DNA of 64,000 nt. It comes from Chrysomallon squamiferum (Eukaryota > Mollusca > Gastropoda > Neomphalida > Peltospiridae). Positions 30,355 through 41,657 of this stretch are shown piece by piece. The stretch spans positions 29,727,732-29,791,731 of the forward strand of contig CM022672.1 of the NCBI GenBank assembly GCA_012295275.1. Direction: 5' to 3'. Numbering within the stretch: the stretch's first letter is position 1; each line of letters begins with the position of its first letter. The notes beneath the pieces are model-generated. The model saw only the letters and a list, made by a program, of their open reading frames with translations. It was not told where the DNA came from and did no database searches. Both the position numbers and the translations under genes were made by a program.

Positions 30355-31130
30355 TGACGTCATTCAGTGGGATCATAGCAGGAGAGAAGTTTTGTAAAGT
30401 TATTTTTTCATAACTATTTCATTAATATTATTTCTCGAGCTAAGAATTTGTCAAGACATTTAACATTATAATGTTTTCGTTCTTGCTGTTGGATCTCTCT
30501 CTATTTGTCTGTGTTCCGACTGTCTTTCTCAATTTTATTTCTGACCATTACTTTCTACAACTTTCAGTACCGGCCCTGTCACCCTCCTCTTAGATTATTG
30601 TGAATGAGTCCCTTGTTCGAACTGACCAGAGCGTGCAGAGTAAACAAAACAGAAAACATAACCTCTAATCCCAATGAGGTCTAGATTTAATATAAAGTCA
30701 CCTTTTTAGCCTTTCGGGTAATTCTTTTCTTTTCTTTGTTTTAACTTGCCATTTCTCTTGCTTGTACTTCTATATTGATTATTGGCCCAAAAGTCGAACA
30801 TTTTTCAATGGAAAGAAACATTAAAGTGAAGAGAACTTAATTTCCCTTATTTATAACTCTTTCTCTCTCTTAACTAAAATAAATAAAGCAAAATGAAACA
30901 AAAATATGTGGTTTTATTCCTTATCCTAGTACCGACCCTGTGTCCCTCCTCTGTAATTATTGTGAATGAGTCCTTGTTCAATCTCGAGCGTGCAGAGAAG
31001 AGAAAAGACGAAATTTGATTTGTAACAGTATCATTTAAAACTCGTGTCCACAGGTGTCCCACTCTGTTATCGACATCAGTATCTAGTCACGATTTTTGAC
31101 ATATCAGTTACCATGTTTTGCTGTTTGTAT
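30355..31130 (+). repeat. Macrosatellite right edge: truncated, internally deleted fragments
   Basis: Unit-like sequence runs to ~30,783. It then jumps to the segment that normally precedes the TATA box (CCCAAAAGTCGAACATT), and at ~30,838 jumps again to the segment before (CT)n. A further degenerate piece (30,925-31,110) repeats the GTACCGACCCTGTG...GAGCGTGCAGAG part. The right end of the array is thus a patchwork of deletions. Confidence 0.8.
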
Positions 31131-32021
31131 GTAGTAATGAGAGAGAGGGTCAAAGAACATCCTTCATATCTTTGAACAGAACATTTTATACATTGTAGCA
31201 AACAGTAATACTAATAATAATACTAATTGTACTAATACTAATAATGATGATAATAATAATAAGAAGAAGAAGGAGAAGAAGAAAGGCAACCACAACAACA
31301 ACAATAAAGAAATAAAAATAACAATAACAATTATAACACCAACAGTAACAGCGACAACACCCAAACGACAGTAATAATAACAACAACAGTAAAAGCAAAA
31401 ACAGTAATAATCACGGCTTGAGGCACACTAGAGAAATAATCTGTAAGTTTAAAAAACAACAAAGTAGAGGACAGTTTGGAAACAGAAAATAATATAACAT
31501 AAACCCAACCTCCATAACTAATCTAAATCAGTAAATGTTATTATTCTCAGTCGATAAAGTAAATTTATTTCCCAATCTAACACTTAATTATGATATATAC
31601 AGCTACTTTATAATTTGTTTATCTACCACGTTTTGAGATGATATGATTAAATATTATCTGAGTACCGCTAGTACCTTGAAAATCATATATAATTTTTTGA
31701 CAGTAATCTCACTTTTTCTTTCATTAACAAGACGAGTTACATTTATAATTTGATATATATAACTAATTTTATAAAATGACTGTCACAGTTTGCAACAATA
31801 TAATTAATAGGAGACACAACAACTGGTCTGTAGGTGGTCAGTGTAAAATAATACACTTCTCCCCGCCAAAAATACATCCTGTTTAAACTTGAATACTGAA
31901 CTGGCGAGTATCGTGTTTTTTAAACAGTACGAATGAAAAACGATACACATTATAATAATAACACTAATACTAATAATAATTACAACAAAGTACTTTTTGT
32001 AAATATTATGTAGTTATAATT

Positions 32022-32024
<3 letters not shown>

Positions 32025-32118
<94 letters not shown>

Positions 32119-32130
32119 TAGATAGATAGA
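32025..32130. repeat. (CT)n(TA)n microsatellite
   Basis: About 22 nt of CT, a short GT, then ~70 nt of TA repeats and GATA, at the LTR boundary of the first duplicate copy. Confidence 0.9.
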
Positions 32131-32131
32131 T

Positions 32132-32220
32132 ATGCGACCTTGTCGTGTCAGGCCGGTAGTCTACACTGCATGTCTAGCGCGAACCTGTCAGTACCGTAGT
32201 TCTTACAATTAATGCCCTTC
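32132..32220 (-). mobile_element. Gypsy LTR fragment (outer duplicate)
   Basis: Matches the first ~90 bp of the LTR at 33340-33430 (GGGCATTAATTGTAAGAA on the minus strand, then GACTACCGGCCTGACACGA). It was carried along in the 1.2-kb tandem duplication. Confidence 0.7.
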
Positions 32221-33234
32221 GTTATTAGTATCTCAAGTTTGATTTGTAACAGTATCATTTAAAACTCGTCTCTACAGATCTCCGACTGCGCTATCGAAAT
32301 CAGAATCTAGTCACGATTTCTGACATATCAGTTACTATTTTTTGTTGTTTGTACGTAGTAATGAGAGAGGGGTTCAAAGATCATCCTTCATATCTGTGAA
32401 AAGAACATTTTATACATTGCAGCAAACAGTAATACTAATACTACTACTACTAATAAAAATAATGATAATAATAATGATAGCAATAATAATAATAATAATA
32501 ATAATAATAATCATAATAATAATAATAATAATTACATAGACATCAACAACAATAAAGAAATAATAAAAACAATAATAATAATAATAACAACCGTAACAGC
32601 AACAACAGAAAAACAACAGTAATAATAACGGATTGAGGCAGCCTAGAGAAAAAATCTGTAAGTTAAAAAAAAAATAAAGTAGAGGACAGTTTGGAAATAG
32701 AAAATAATATAACATAACCCCAATCTGCGTAACTAATCTAATTCAGTAAATGTTATTATTCTCAGTCGATAAAGTAAATTTATTTCCCAATCTAACACTT
32801 AATTATGATATATACAGCTACTTTATAATTTGTTTATCTACCACGTATTGAGATGATATGATTAAATATTATCTGAGTACCGCTAGAACCTTGAAAATCA
32901 TATATAATATTTTGTCAGTAATCTCACTTTTTCTTTCATTAAACAGAGGAGTTACATTTATAATTTGATACATATAACTAATTTTATAAAATGACTGTCA
33001 CAATTTGCAACAATATAATTAATAGGAGACACAACAACCGGTTTGTAGGTGGTCAGTGTAAAATAATACACTTCTCCCCGCCAAAAATACATCCTGTTTA
33101 AACTTGAATACTGAACTGGCGAGTATCGTGTTTTTTAAACAGTACGAATGAAAAACGATACACATTATAATAATAACACTAATACTAATAATAATTACAA
33201 CAAAGTACTTTTTTGTAAATATTATGTAGTTATA

Positions 33235-33238
<4 letters not shown>

Positions 33239-33327
<89 letters not shown>

Positions 33328-33335
33328 TGTGTGTA
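33239..33335. repeat. (CT)n(GT)n microsatellite
   Basis: About 72 nt of CT followed by ~24 nt of GT. It interrupts the 3' LTR of the Gypsy relic, whose remaining sequence is missing beyond this point. Confidence 0.9.
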
Positions 33336-33339
33336 TATG

Positions 33340-33430
33340 CGACCTTCTCGTGTCAGGCCGGTAGTCTACACTGCGCATGTCTGGCGCATACATGCCAGTA
33401 CCGTAGTTCTTACAATTAATGCCCTTCACA
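33340..33430 (-). mobile_element. 3' LTR of the Gypsy relic, truncated
   Basis: Begins TGTGAAGGGCATTAATTGTA right after the purine-rich tract and aligns to the 5' LTR through GGTCGCA, then breaks into a microsatellite. The 3' part present in the 5' LTR (AAGAAAGAATAAACAAATG...) is absent. Confidence 0.75.
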
Positions 33431-33444
33431 TCTCCACCTTTTAG
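33431..33444 (-). other. Polypurine tract of the Gypsy relic
   Basis: The minus strand reads CTAAAAGGTGGAGA immediately before the TGTGAAGGGC start of the 3' LTR, the expected place and composition of a plus-strand primer. Confidence 0.7.
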
Positions 33445-33879
33445 AAAATAACATTAAAACAAAAAAACATAAAAATAAAAATCATTGTACTACTCTTAAT
33501 TAATATTCTTGCTTTTAAATGCATTACCGATTGTAGAATAATTAGCTTATATCAAAAACATGAAGCTCTTTAAGAAATTTATGTTCAAAATGATAAAATT
33601 AACTGTTAGTATCTGAAGTTTTTTGGATATTTTCTTATACTGTGAATTCTGCTATCAATAACACTAATTTTGTTACAGTCTTGTCCTTGTTTTGGAACAT
33701 TGTCATAAGGTACTTATTAATATTTGACTAGACTATTCAGAGTTGTAATAATACTGTTTGGCCACTACAAGTCTAATCATAGAGACGACTTCACAACTCG
33801 ACCACTTCTAGTTGCACATATTCGTGGTTCAGAAGGTCAAGCATGTGGCCTCCTTGAATCTTGTGCTCTTCCCTGGGTT

Positions 33880-34450
33880 GTCAGGCAGTTGTGTTTCGTT
33901 GTCACCTTGTAGAGTTTTGCCACCAGGTGGTTTGGTCTTCATCGGCTTAAGACGAGAACGATTCCGACGGTATTCAACTGCATTAGCACTTTGCACAATG
34001 AATGGTTTGAGTGTATTCGATAATCTTTTATTTCAGCTGTAATCCAGGTAAATGATGTCGGTTGGTACATAACAACATTTTTTCTTGGAGCAAGTTTACT
34101 CAAGTCACTTGACTTTTTTTATCATGTTGGTGATCTGGATGTTTTTGGCGATGTTCAAGCTGTTCAACATTTGAATTATCTGACTGGAGGCGTTGAGCGG
34201 TTTGGCTGGTGCTGCTAATTTGTTGCCGATCGGAGTAGTTCGGAACGCCAACAAGACCAGATATGGATCATGGCCGGAAATTTGAAATTTCTTCAGTAAT
34301 TTTTTTTTACGATCAGTACCATATGGAATTTATCTGTTGTATAGATGTCGATGGAGTGGTTTGCAATTTTTGGACCACTGGGAATTTGCTGTAGTAATCA
34401 GCTGTGATTAGGTACTGTGCTCATTGGTACTCAAACAGATCAGACACCTG
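33880..34450 (-). pseudogene. Integrase remnant of the Gypsy relic
   Basis: Fragments in shifting frames: YLITADYYSKFPVVQKL (start of the DDE core), LAFRTTPIG (the ..AYRTTP.. region), and SANAVEYRRNRSRLKPM near the C terminus. Stops separate them. Confidence 0.7.
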
Positions 34451-34629
34451 ACAATACGTCAGCAAGCATATTTGACTTCCCTTTTATGTATTGAACTTCA
34501 ATATCAGATTTTAACATTCTGAGCAGCAGACGCTATAACTGAGATATGCAATTGCAGTGCTCTTTTTCCGTAAGCTTTCTAATGGCTTATGCTCAGTTTC
34601 CACGATGACATGCTTATTACAGACTTAAT

Positions 34630-35230
34630 GTTTAATGTTCTAGAGCCCGATATGCAGCAGGGATTTCTGCATTTCTGTAACTTGACTCAGCATCAGTGAG
34701 TGATCCACTGATATAGAATACAGGTTTGTCATCCTGCATCATTATGCAATCTACCTCTTTGACACTTGAACTGGAATTTGTCTGGGTTCAATTTAACACC
34801 ATTTTCACGAGCTGTATCGAGAGTGTTGAGAATATTCGTTTCGTGAATCATTTCTCTTTTACACTGTACGAATGTGTCATCTTCTGTACCACTTAGTTCA
34901 TTCCAAATACGGTGTCTATCTTTTCCTGGAACCCGTCACCACTCACAATTAAGCTAAATGGTAGTCTCGTCCAGCGGTAGTTTCCCCATGGCTATCAAAT
35001 GTACAGAGATTACTGCTTTGTTCATCAATGCCAATTTGCAATATCCATTCCGAGCATCCAGATACTGAAATGTGTGGCACCAATAACTCTGAGTGTGACA
35101 TCATAAATTGTGTACACGTAATATGGATTTCGATTTTTGTCTTGTTTAGATCTCGACTATCCATATGGCTTTGATCTTTACCACTGTTGAGTTTGCCATT
35201 GAGTTTACTCATTTTGAACGTGTTGTAGGA
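34630..35230 (-). pseudogene. Reverse transcriptase / RNase H remnant of the Gypsy relic
   Basis: SRDLNKTKIEI, a LDARNGYWQI-like strand split across frames, DEQSSNLCTFDS and VSGDGFQEKIDTVFG follow the Ty3/Gypsy RT order. Further on come DDKPVFYISGSLTDAESSYRNAE and AAYRALE, resembling the RNase H start. The catalytic YxDD region is not recognisable. No frame is intact. Confidence 0.75.
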
Positions 35231-35679
35231 TTCCTAGTTCCTGCAGTCTTTGTCAGCTCATCTTTATAGACTGATTGCACATGCATGGGTACTTGCCAAA
35301 TGGAACAACCGGGTCTTTCTCTGAGTGATATACAGTCCCTGGGAAACGACCAATACCCGCGAATTCACCACAGTACTACTGAAGCAAGTATTCTTTGGTT
35401 AATGGAAAAGAGTATTGTTTTCCTCGAATGTCAAACAGTTTTATTAACCCAATATGTTTGTTACTTTCAGTTTTCGTAACTGAAGATGTAAGCGGCCAGT
35501 TTAATTTCAGCAAGTTTAGATACTGAGCTGTAATACCGCAAATGAATGCAGGACCATTTGCATTCACGACTTCCCTTTGGACTTATTTGGGACGGTTGTT
35601 GTTTGAAGTTTGCATATATACCTGGCATAACCCCAAGTTGTGAATATCGATGTCCCCATAAGCGGATGGCTTGAACACG

Positions 35680-36010
35680 TATATTTCCTTCAGAACTGCG
35701 GCACGTTCTATCCAGTGTACGTTGAAAGAGTTAAACTGTTTATGTTTCTGCCTGAGATGGGTTATAATTTTTATCCCTGTTTCTCTTGAACTTTGTGTTC
35801 TTTCTAACTATGTGTATGTCTTCTGTTTGGACTTCTTTATTTTTTGTAACTGTCTGTTTGCAGATTCTTCTGCTTTTAAAAGTGTCAAGACCATTTCATA
35901 TATTAGTTACCTTCTTCAAAGCAGTTTTTTTCTCATACGATCAGAATTTATGCCAAATACAAAGAAGTCTCTGAGGAAGCGGTTGTACTGTTCTAGAGGA
36001 TAATCTGCTT
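35680..36010 (-). pseudogene. Gag remnant of the Gypsy relic
   Basis: Minus-strand reading gives EQYNRFLRDFFVFGINSDRMRKKLL, then (after stops) LTLLKAEESANRQLQKIK. This matches the usual 'RDRLVFGI...R.KLL...LT...A...E' pattern of Gypsy gag proteins. Order and position between primer site and RT agree. Confidence 0.65.
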
Positions 36011-36403
36011 CTTTGTCACGGTGTGTAACATGGCCACAAATTCTTCTCTGCATACATTTTCTTGTGAAATATGATGCAGTGACCAGGAGGCCATTAACTC
36101 ATTTGACTGAGGTTTTGCGAAAATTTCGAGCCGTTGCTTTCTAGTTTATTAGTAAATTTTCATCTTCGTTGGACATTCCCCAACTACTGCAAAGTGTTAG
36201 GTCTTATTCACCTGTTCAGTAAAGGAGGTCTGCACATTTAATTCCTTCGTTCATGCAGCAGCTCGCATCTTTGTTTTCAAATTTAAAAAAGTCTGAAAAG
36301 CTCGTCATCCGTGCCCCAATTCAAGTTCGGGCCCACGTCTAACAATGCGGCGTTTCTAGCGTTTTACGTCAAACTTATTATGTTGACTTGGCGATCACTT
36401 ACA

Positions 36404-36421
36404 ATCCGACTTCTGACACCA
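36404..36421 (-). other. tRNA-Leu primer-binding site
   Basis: The minus strand reads TGGTGTCAGAAGTCGGAT directly after the 5' LTR. It is complementary (one mismatch in the first 16 nt) to the 3' end of tRNA-Leu(CAG), including CCA. Confidence 0.75.
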
Positions 36422-36565
36422 TGTATGAAGCTAACTAATGGTGTCGCGTGTTTCATTTGTTTATTCTTTCTTGTCACACTGAGCCTGCGACCAGGCCGGG
36501 CTGGGCCGGTAATCTACACTGCGCCCGTCTGGCGCATACACTTCTTACAATTAATGCATTTCACA
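36422..36565 (-). mobile_element. 5' LTR of the Gypsy relic (144 bp)
   Basis: Begins TGTGAAATGCATTAATTG and ends TTCATACA on the minus strand (TG...CA). It is followed immediately by the primer-binding site. An AATAAA lies ~50 bp from its end. Confidence 0.75.
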
Positions 36566-37236
36566 AATAACGTAATATTTCGAGTTTACTAGACAGGAAA
36601 CAAAGTTCTGTTCGTTCGTTAATACTTTTTTTCTTTTTGTTACTTTTTTATTTCGTTTTCAAATGCATATAAAAATTGCATGTAGATAAATTATATATGT
36701 ATTTACTGATTCTTGAACATGAAAATAATTACTCTTATTTGATTTCTTTATCCAGTTTCTTTCATTAAGATTAATATAAAATATGTAAGCAAATTATGTT
36801 ATGTTTGTTTATTTATGTATAAGATGAAAGTACGATAGGCAGACAAATAAATAAAAAGTTGTATTTTAAGTCATACATTTTTACTTGTATTTAATTTGTA
36901 TTTAAAATGTAAACAAACCAGTTATATATTTATCGAGTATTATTATTTACTTTTTGTTATATTGGTCTTTGTTTTCTGCACCCATTGTGTAATACATAAA
37001 GCTGTAAAATAATAACTGATGTTCTGAGACAGGATTCCAAGTGAACATTTCTCTGTGTTTTCTTTTTCTACCGTTATTTCAAAATTTCACTGTCCTTACA
37101 AAATATTTTCTGTAAAATTATTAATTCAATCAAGTTGACGGGTGTACAGGTTGGATTAGGAAATAAGAAAACTGATCCCCTAACTCTGTACTTGACGTCT
37201 GCATTTTCTCACAGTTCGCATTTGCCAACAACAAAT
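36566..37236. other. AT-rich intergenic sequence, nothing recognised
   Basis: No open frame of note, no repeat family recognised. Confidence 0.6.
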
Positions 37237-37238
37237 CT

Positions 37239-37341
<103 letters not shown>

Positions 37342-37424
37342 GTATAATAAAGAAGAAATATTTTTGATATATGAATTATGGAAATGGGGAGAAATTACGC
37401 ATGTTCCCGTTAATCTTTTATGAA

Positions 37425-37622
37425 CAATATAAATATATATTGTTATATCGTACAAAGATATATCGTGTTAATTAACGATACTAGGACCTGAATACACATT
37501 GTTATTTTGTATAAAGATTTACTGTGTTAAAAAACGATAGAAAGGTTTATCGTGTTAATTGACGATACACGAACATAAATATATATTGTTGTGTTAGCAA
37601 AGTCTTATCGTCTTAAATAACG
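37425..37622. repeat. ~60-bp minisatellite, second block
   Basis: Three or so copies of the same unit as 1-600 (TTTATCGTGTTAATT..., AACATAAATATATATTGTTG). It ends abruptly at AAATAACG where the LINE's 3' end begins. Confidence 0.8.
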
Positions 37623-37702
37623 CCGGGACGTCCGGGTCTACTTTTTCTACGTTTTGTGTATTTTGCCACTAATTTTCATAATTGATATGTGATGTCGAAA
37701 GC

Positions 37703-37723
37703 GTCATTGCACGAGGCAATGAC
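37703..37723 (-). other. Perfect hairpin at the LINE ORF2 stop
   Basis: GTCATTGC, loop CTCGT, GCAATGAC on the minus strand: an 8-bp perfect stem. The TGA that ends the last ORF2 frame (37706-37704) lies in its second arm. 3' hairpins are recognised by the RT in some LINEs; that role here is inference. Confidence 0.6.
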
Positions 37724-40700
37724 ACCTTCGAAACACCAGTGTTTTAAAAATTTCTCTCTTGGGCCGTTCCAATGCGGTAAAGTATTCAATTTCAACCCTT
37801 GAATATACTAAATGTTTAAAAAGTGTCATTTCATTACATGGCTTTACTCCCACTAATAATTTTCGTGTAGTCCAAATTACCCTTATAGCTTTACTCCAGA
37901 GAAAAATCCCTAAATTCGATGCATAGTTGCCAGGTTTGTGTTTAATTCCAAAAATCATTCTATATGGATTTAGTTTGAACTTAGTGCCAAAAAGGTTTTT
38001 TTAAAATGTGTTCAATACGTTTAATAAATGATTTAGTTTTGCAGCAGTGAAAAAAAGCATGCAAGACCGAGTCCACCCCGACGCACACCAGGCACTGTGG
38101 AGTGGACTCGATCTTCCAGTCATAAAGATGTTTCTAACTGCAACAACATGTCTAATCATTTTATAAATTAAATCATAGTCATTATTTTCAATTAGGCCGC
38201 AGTTTAATGTCTGCCAGACATTTTTCCAATTTATGGTTTCAGTGAAAATGGTTTCCCATCTGGTTTTAAACGATGCATCTTTGTAAGTTCGTAAGAACAA
38301 AACCGTGTATACGTCTTTCGTTGACGCAAGTGTCACGTCTTTGTTTGTAGCAGCGACGTGATACAGAAGATGGAGTCTAAGTCTCCGTCAACATGTTTAT
38401 CAATCATTAATGTCCTTAATACCGGTCGTGGAAAGTTGTCTTGTATGTCTTTTAGTTGACGATAAAAAACATCGCGAAGTCCAAAAAATCATTCGTGCCC
38501 ATGTCCCAAATGTCTCTGACTAGATTTAATTGTTCTCTACGTAAGTGTTCGTGTTGTGTACTAGTTATAGTCAAGTTGTCGTGGAGAGGTTCATATAGAA
38601 TTTGTTAATAACTCTCCGTGTCGCGCGCAAGGTCAAGTTCATCCCAAATTAATAGCATGTTCCTGTAAATATTCGGCATTGATTAAAAATGCCGTTTTTT
38701 ATTTAGAATTTTACATTTTAAAGTGTGTCTATCGATATTTAAATCTTTGTATTGCCCTAGAAAATAATCTGCTAGGGATTTCCAGTTCCCTTCCCTCTCC
38801 AAACTCAAAAGTCTGCTTAGAAATTTAATTCTCTGTGCCTTAATTTTTAGACGAATATTAACTACCCCTAATCCACCTAGCTCCTTAGGTAATTGAATTT
38901 GTTCTTTTGATATAAAATGTTTTCTATAACTCCATATGAAATCAAATATGATTGTATCAATTTGTTTCGCATATTTTTCCGGAAGTTCGAAAATGTTTGA
39001 TAAATACCAAATGCCAGTAGTGGCTAGTGAATTTACGGCCACTACTTTACCCCGTAAAGTTAATTTTCTATTACTCCATATATTTAGGATTGTTTTAATT
39101 TTTTGAATTTTAGGTTCCCAGTTATCTGCCGAAACATCAACATTACCAAACCAGAAGCCTAATATTTTAATTTTATCATTCGTCCATCTTATATCAAGAG
39201 GAGTGTCTTTCTCATACCTAAGTTTCCCCATTAGGAAACCGTTAGTTTTCTGAAAATTGACTTTAGCTCCAGATGCACGTTCATAGATGTATAAAATTTT
39301 AAAAAGTTGTTTAACCGAGTCAAAGTCTGATAAAGTAGCGTTTCCGTCATCCGAATAACCCACCCATTTACTGACGAAGCCATCTGGTAAAGGTATCCCA
39401 TTTATTTTCGAATCTTCCCGAACAGCTTCGGCCAGAGATTCCGCTACCAAAATATACAGAACAGTGCTGATCGGACACCCTTGTCTAATTCCCCGATTTA
39501 AATTAAAAAAAATTGACACAAACCCATTTACTTTAACAGCAGACTGGATGTCAGTATAACATGTTTTAATCATTTTTATAAATTTAGGCCCGAAGTTGAA
39601 TTTTTGTAAGACTTTAAACAAGAAATCCCATTCCACCCGATCATAAGCTTTCGTTTGATCTAAAGAAAGTATTAACCCCGGTAGATTATTGCGATTGACA
39701 TATTCTATTAAATCTCTTATTAACGAAGCTCCGTCATGAATTGATCTACCTTTAACTGAACATTTCTGATTTGGATGAATAATTTTTGGTAAAAATGTTC
39801 TAATTCTGCTGGCCAAAACTTTTGTAATAATTTTGTAGTCGCAATTTAATAAAGAAATGGGTCTCCAATTTTTTAGAGATTGTTTTTCGTTGCCTTTCCA
39901 AATTAAGACAATTACTCCACGACGCATGGTAAAAGTTAACTTTTCTTTATTAAACGCATCATTAATTACTTCTAACAGGTCACTACCAATTAAGCCGTAG
40001 AAATTCTGGTAGAATTCGGCAGTCAAACCATTCCAGCCCGGTGATTTGTCCTTGGCAAAAGAGTTAATCGCAGATAGTACTTCATCAAGAGTTATCTCCC
40101 CTTCGCACTCGTTTCTGTCATCGTCATTTAATGTCTTTGTCATTTTCTTTAATAAATAGTTCTGTGACCAGACGTCCATCTTTTCAAAAGTGTATAACGT
40201 TTCATATAATTTAATAGTTTCAAATAGAATTTCGTCTTGTGTCTCAATTAGTATCCCATCTTCGGTTTTTAGTGAGTGCATATATTTATTATCAGCTTTT
40301 TGTTTTTCCAGAATTACAAAATAAGAACTGCATCTTTCACCTTGTTCAATTTCATTTACTTTGGCCCTGATTCTCGCTCCTTGTAGTTGTAATTGTTCAT
40401 AATTTTTTATCTTATTTTGTACGTTAATTAATTTTGAGTAATCGACCAGCTGTCCGACTTCATCTAATTGTATGAAGAGATTTTCGTCTTGTTTTAAGTT
40501 GTAAATATAAGTCCGTTCTGTCATGCGTTTTTTGTCTACAGTAGTCAATAGTGAGCATTTTAATTTCCTTTCTACCCATGTCCCACCAAAACAATAAATC
40601 TTTATAATTACCTTTTTTAGACTGTCACGATTGCCAAATTTCTTTAATTTTGTTTACGTAATTCTTATCTTTCAAAACACTATTGTGGAGGGTCCAAAGT

Positions 40701-41440
40701 CCGGGTCCTCTGTTGGTCTTGTTAAAGTTAAATTCAGCCCAAACAAGCTTGTGGTCAGAGTAATAACACTGAGACACATCGGTTTCTTTGAGGCCTGAGA
40801 TAAACTGACCTCAAATTAAAATGCGATCTATGCGTGAATGTGTTTTGTGTGCTTTATTATGATATGTGTAGGAAGCCTTGTCAGGATATAAATCGTCCTG
40901 TAGTGCATGTTTGTCTATTATTATGTTTAGTTCTTGTATCCCTACAATTCCTCCTAGTTCTTGTTTTTTTCGTCCAGTCCTGTCCAGTGTAACGTTGTCC
41001 ACGCAGTTAAAGTCCCCGCAAACAACGCGGTCAGTCACGGTTCGTTTGTCATGTGTCGTAAAAAATAACCTATACAACTTGCAATTAACTTTGCCCTGTG
41101 GCATGGGTTCACTGGACAATACATATTAACTATGTTAATCACATGGCTCTTAAGTTGACAAAGTAAACTTATAACTCTTCCTTCTGTGTCTTTACGGGTA
41201 TTAATAACTTTAATTTTTAGACCTTCTTTAAATAAAATATTTTCGACCTTTATTACATGAATTTAAAAAATATTTCCCCTTGAAATTTTTTAATAATTCT
41301 TTGAAGTTATCATTATCGTTAAAATGTGTTTCTTGTAAACAGATAATATCAATTTTTTGTTTATTAAACTGTTTAAAAATAAGGGAGCGCTTTGTGTCAC
41401 TAGACACAAAGCCATTAACGTTTAGTGTGCCAACTTTCAT
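37704..41440 (-). pseudogene. LINE ORF2: endonuclease + reverse transcriptase, disrupted
   Basis: Starts at MKVGTLNVNGF (41440). Endonuclease motifs in order: N in LNVNG, E in CLQETH, then after a frameshift CGDFNCV (~41,025), SRIDRILI (~40,820) and YYSDHKLVW (~40,750). A TGA interrupts the linker (~40,630). The longest intact frame, 40548-38683, holds the RT: WRPISLLNCDYKI, SLDQTKAYDRVEW (motif A), NRGIRQGCPIS (motif B) and GYSDDGNATL (motif C, YSDD instead of the usual YADD/FADD). The C-terminal part (38336-38001, then 37958-37704) is again shifted, with WKNVWQTLNCG and WSKAIRVIWTTRK. Enzymatically dead as it stands. Confidence 0.88.
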
Positions 41441-41657
41441 AGTGAATATAAGTGCTAACATTATATATAAATAATTTAGAAACACATGTTATAATAACAA
41501 AATTCATAAAAAAAGAAAAAGTAAAAATCATTTTCCTTTGATCGCAGAGGCGATGGAAATTGTCCGGGGACATGCTTAAGTCGTTACCAATCACAATCAT
41601 TTTCCAGTCTCACGTCCGTTTCCATATCGTTCCGTTACCGTCTAAAGTAAAAACCAC

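Larger units (their letters stand above)
31017..33430. repeat. 1.2-kb tandem duplication
   Basis: The segment 31017-32220 is repeated at 32241-33430 (offset ~1224 bp) with moderate divergence. Each copy begins GATTTGTAACAGTATC. It contains an AAT/ACA trinucleotide patch and a conserved block (CAGTCGATAAAG...GAACTGGCGAGTATCG). It includes an imperfect hairpin pairing GTATCGTGTTTTT with AAAAACGATAC, then a microsatellite, and ends with the outer part of an LTR. No protein is encoded. Confidence 0.85.
33340..36565 (-). mobile_element. Ty3/Gypsy LTR retrotransposon, heavily decayed
   Basis: Read on the minus strand the order is: LTR (36565-36422), primer-binding site, gag, then RT, RNase H and integrase remains, polypurine tract, and start of the 3' LTR (33430). 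Gag-like NRFLRDFFVFGINSDRMRKKLL occurs at ~35,930-36,000. RT signatures are SRDLNKTKIEI, a GYWQIGIDEQSSNL-like strand and VSGDGFQEKID (~34,895-35,210). An RNase H-like VFYISGSLTDAESSYRNAE lies at ~34,660-34,730. Integrase-like YLITADYYSKFPVVQKL lies at ~34,350-34,420, with the C-terminal YRRNRSRLKP at ~33,940. Many stops and frameshifts show it is long dead. Protease was not located. Confidence 0.85.

Noticed and set aside
31164-31398. Leucine/isoleucine-rich minus-strand frames at 31.2 and 32.4 kb
   Set aside because: Translated AAT/ACA trinucleotide repeats, not membrane proteins.
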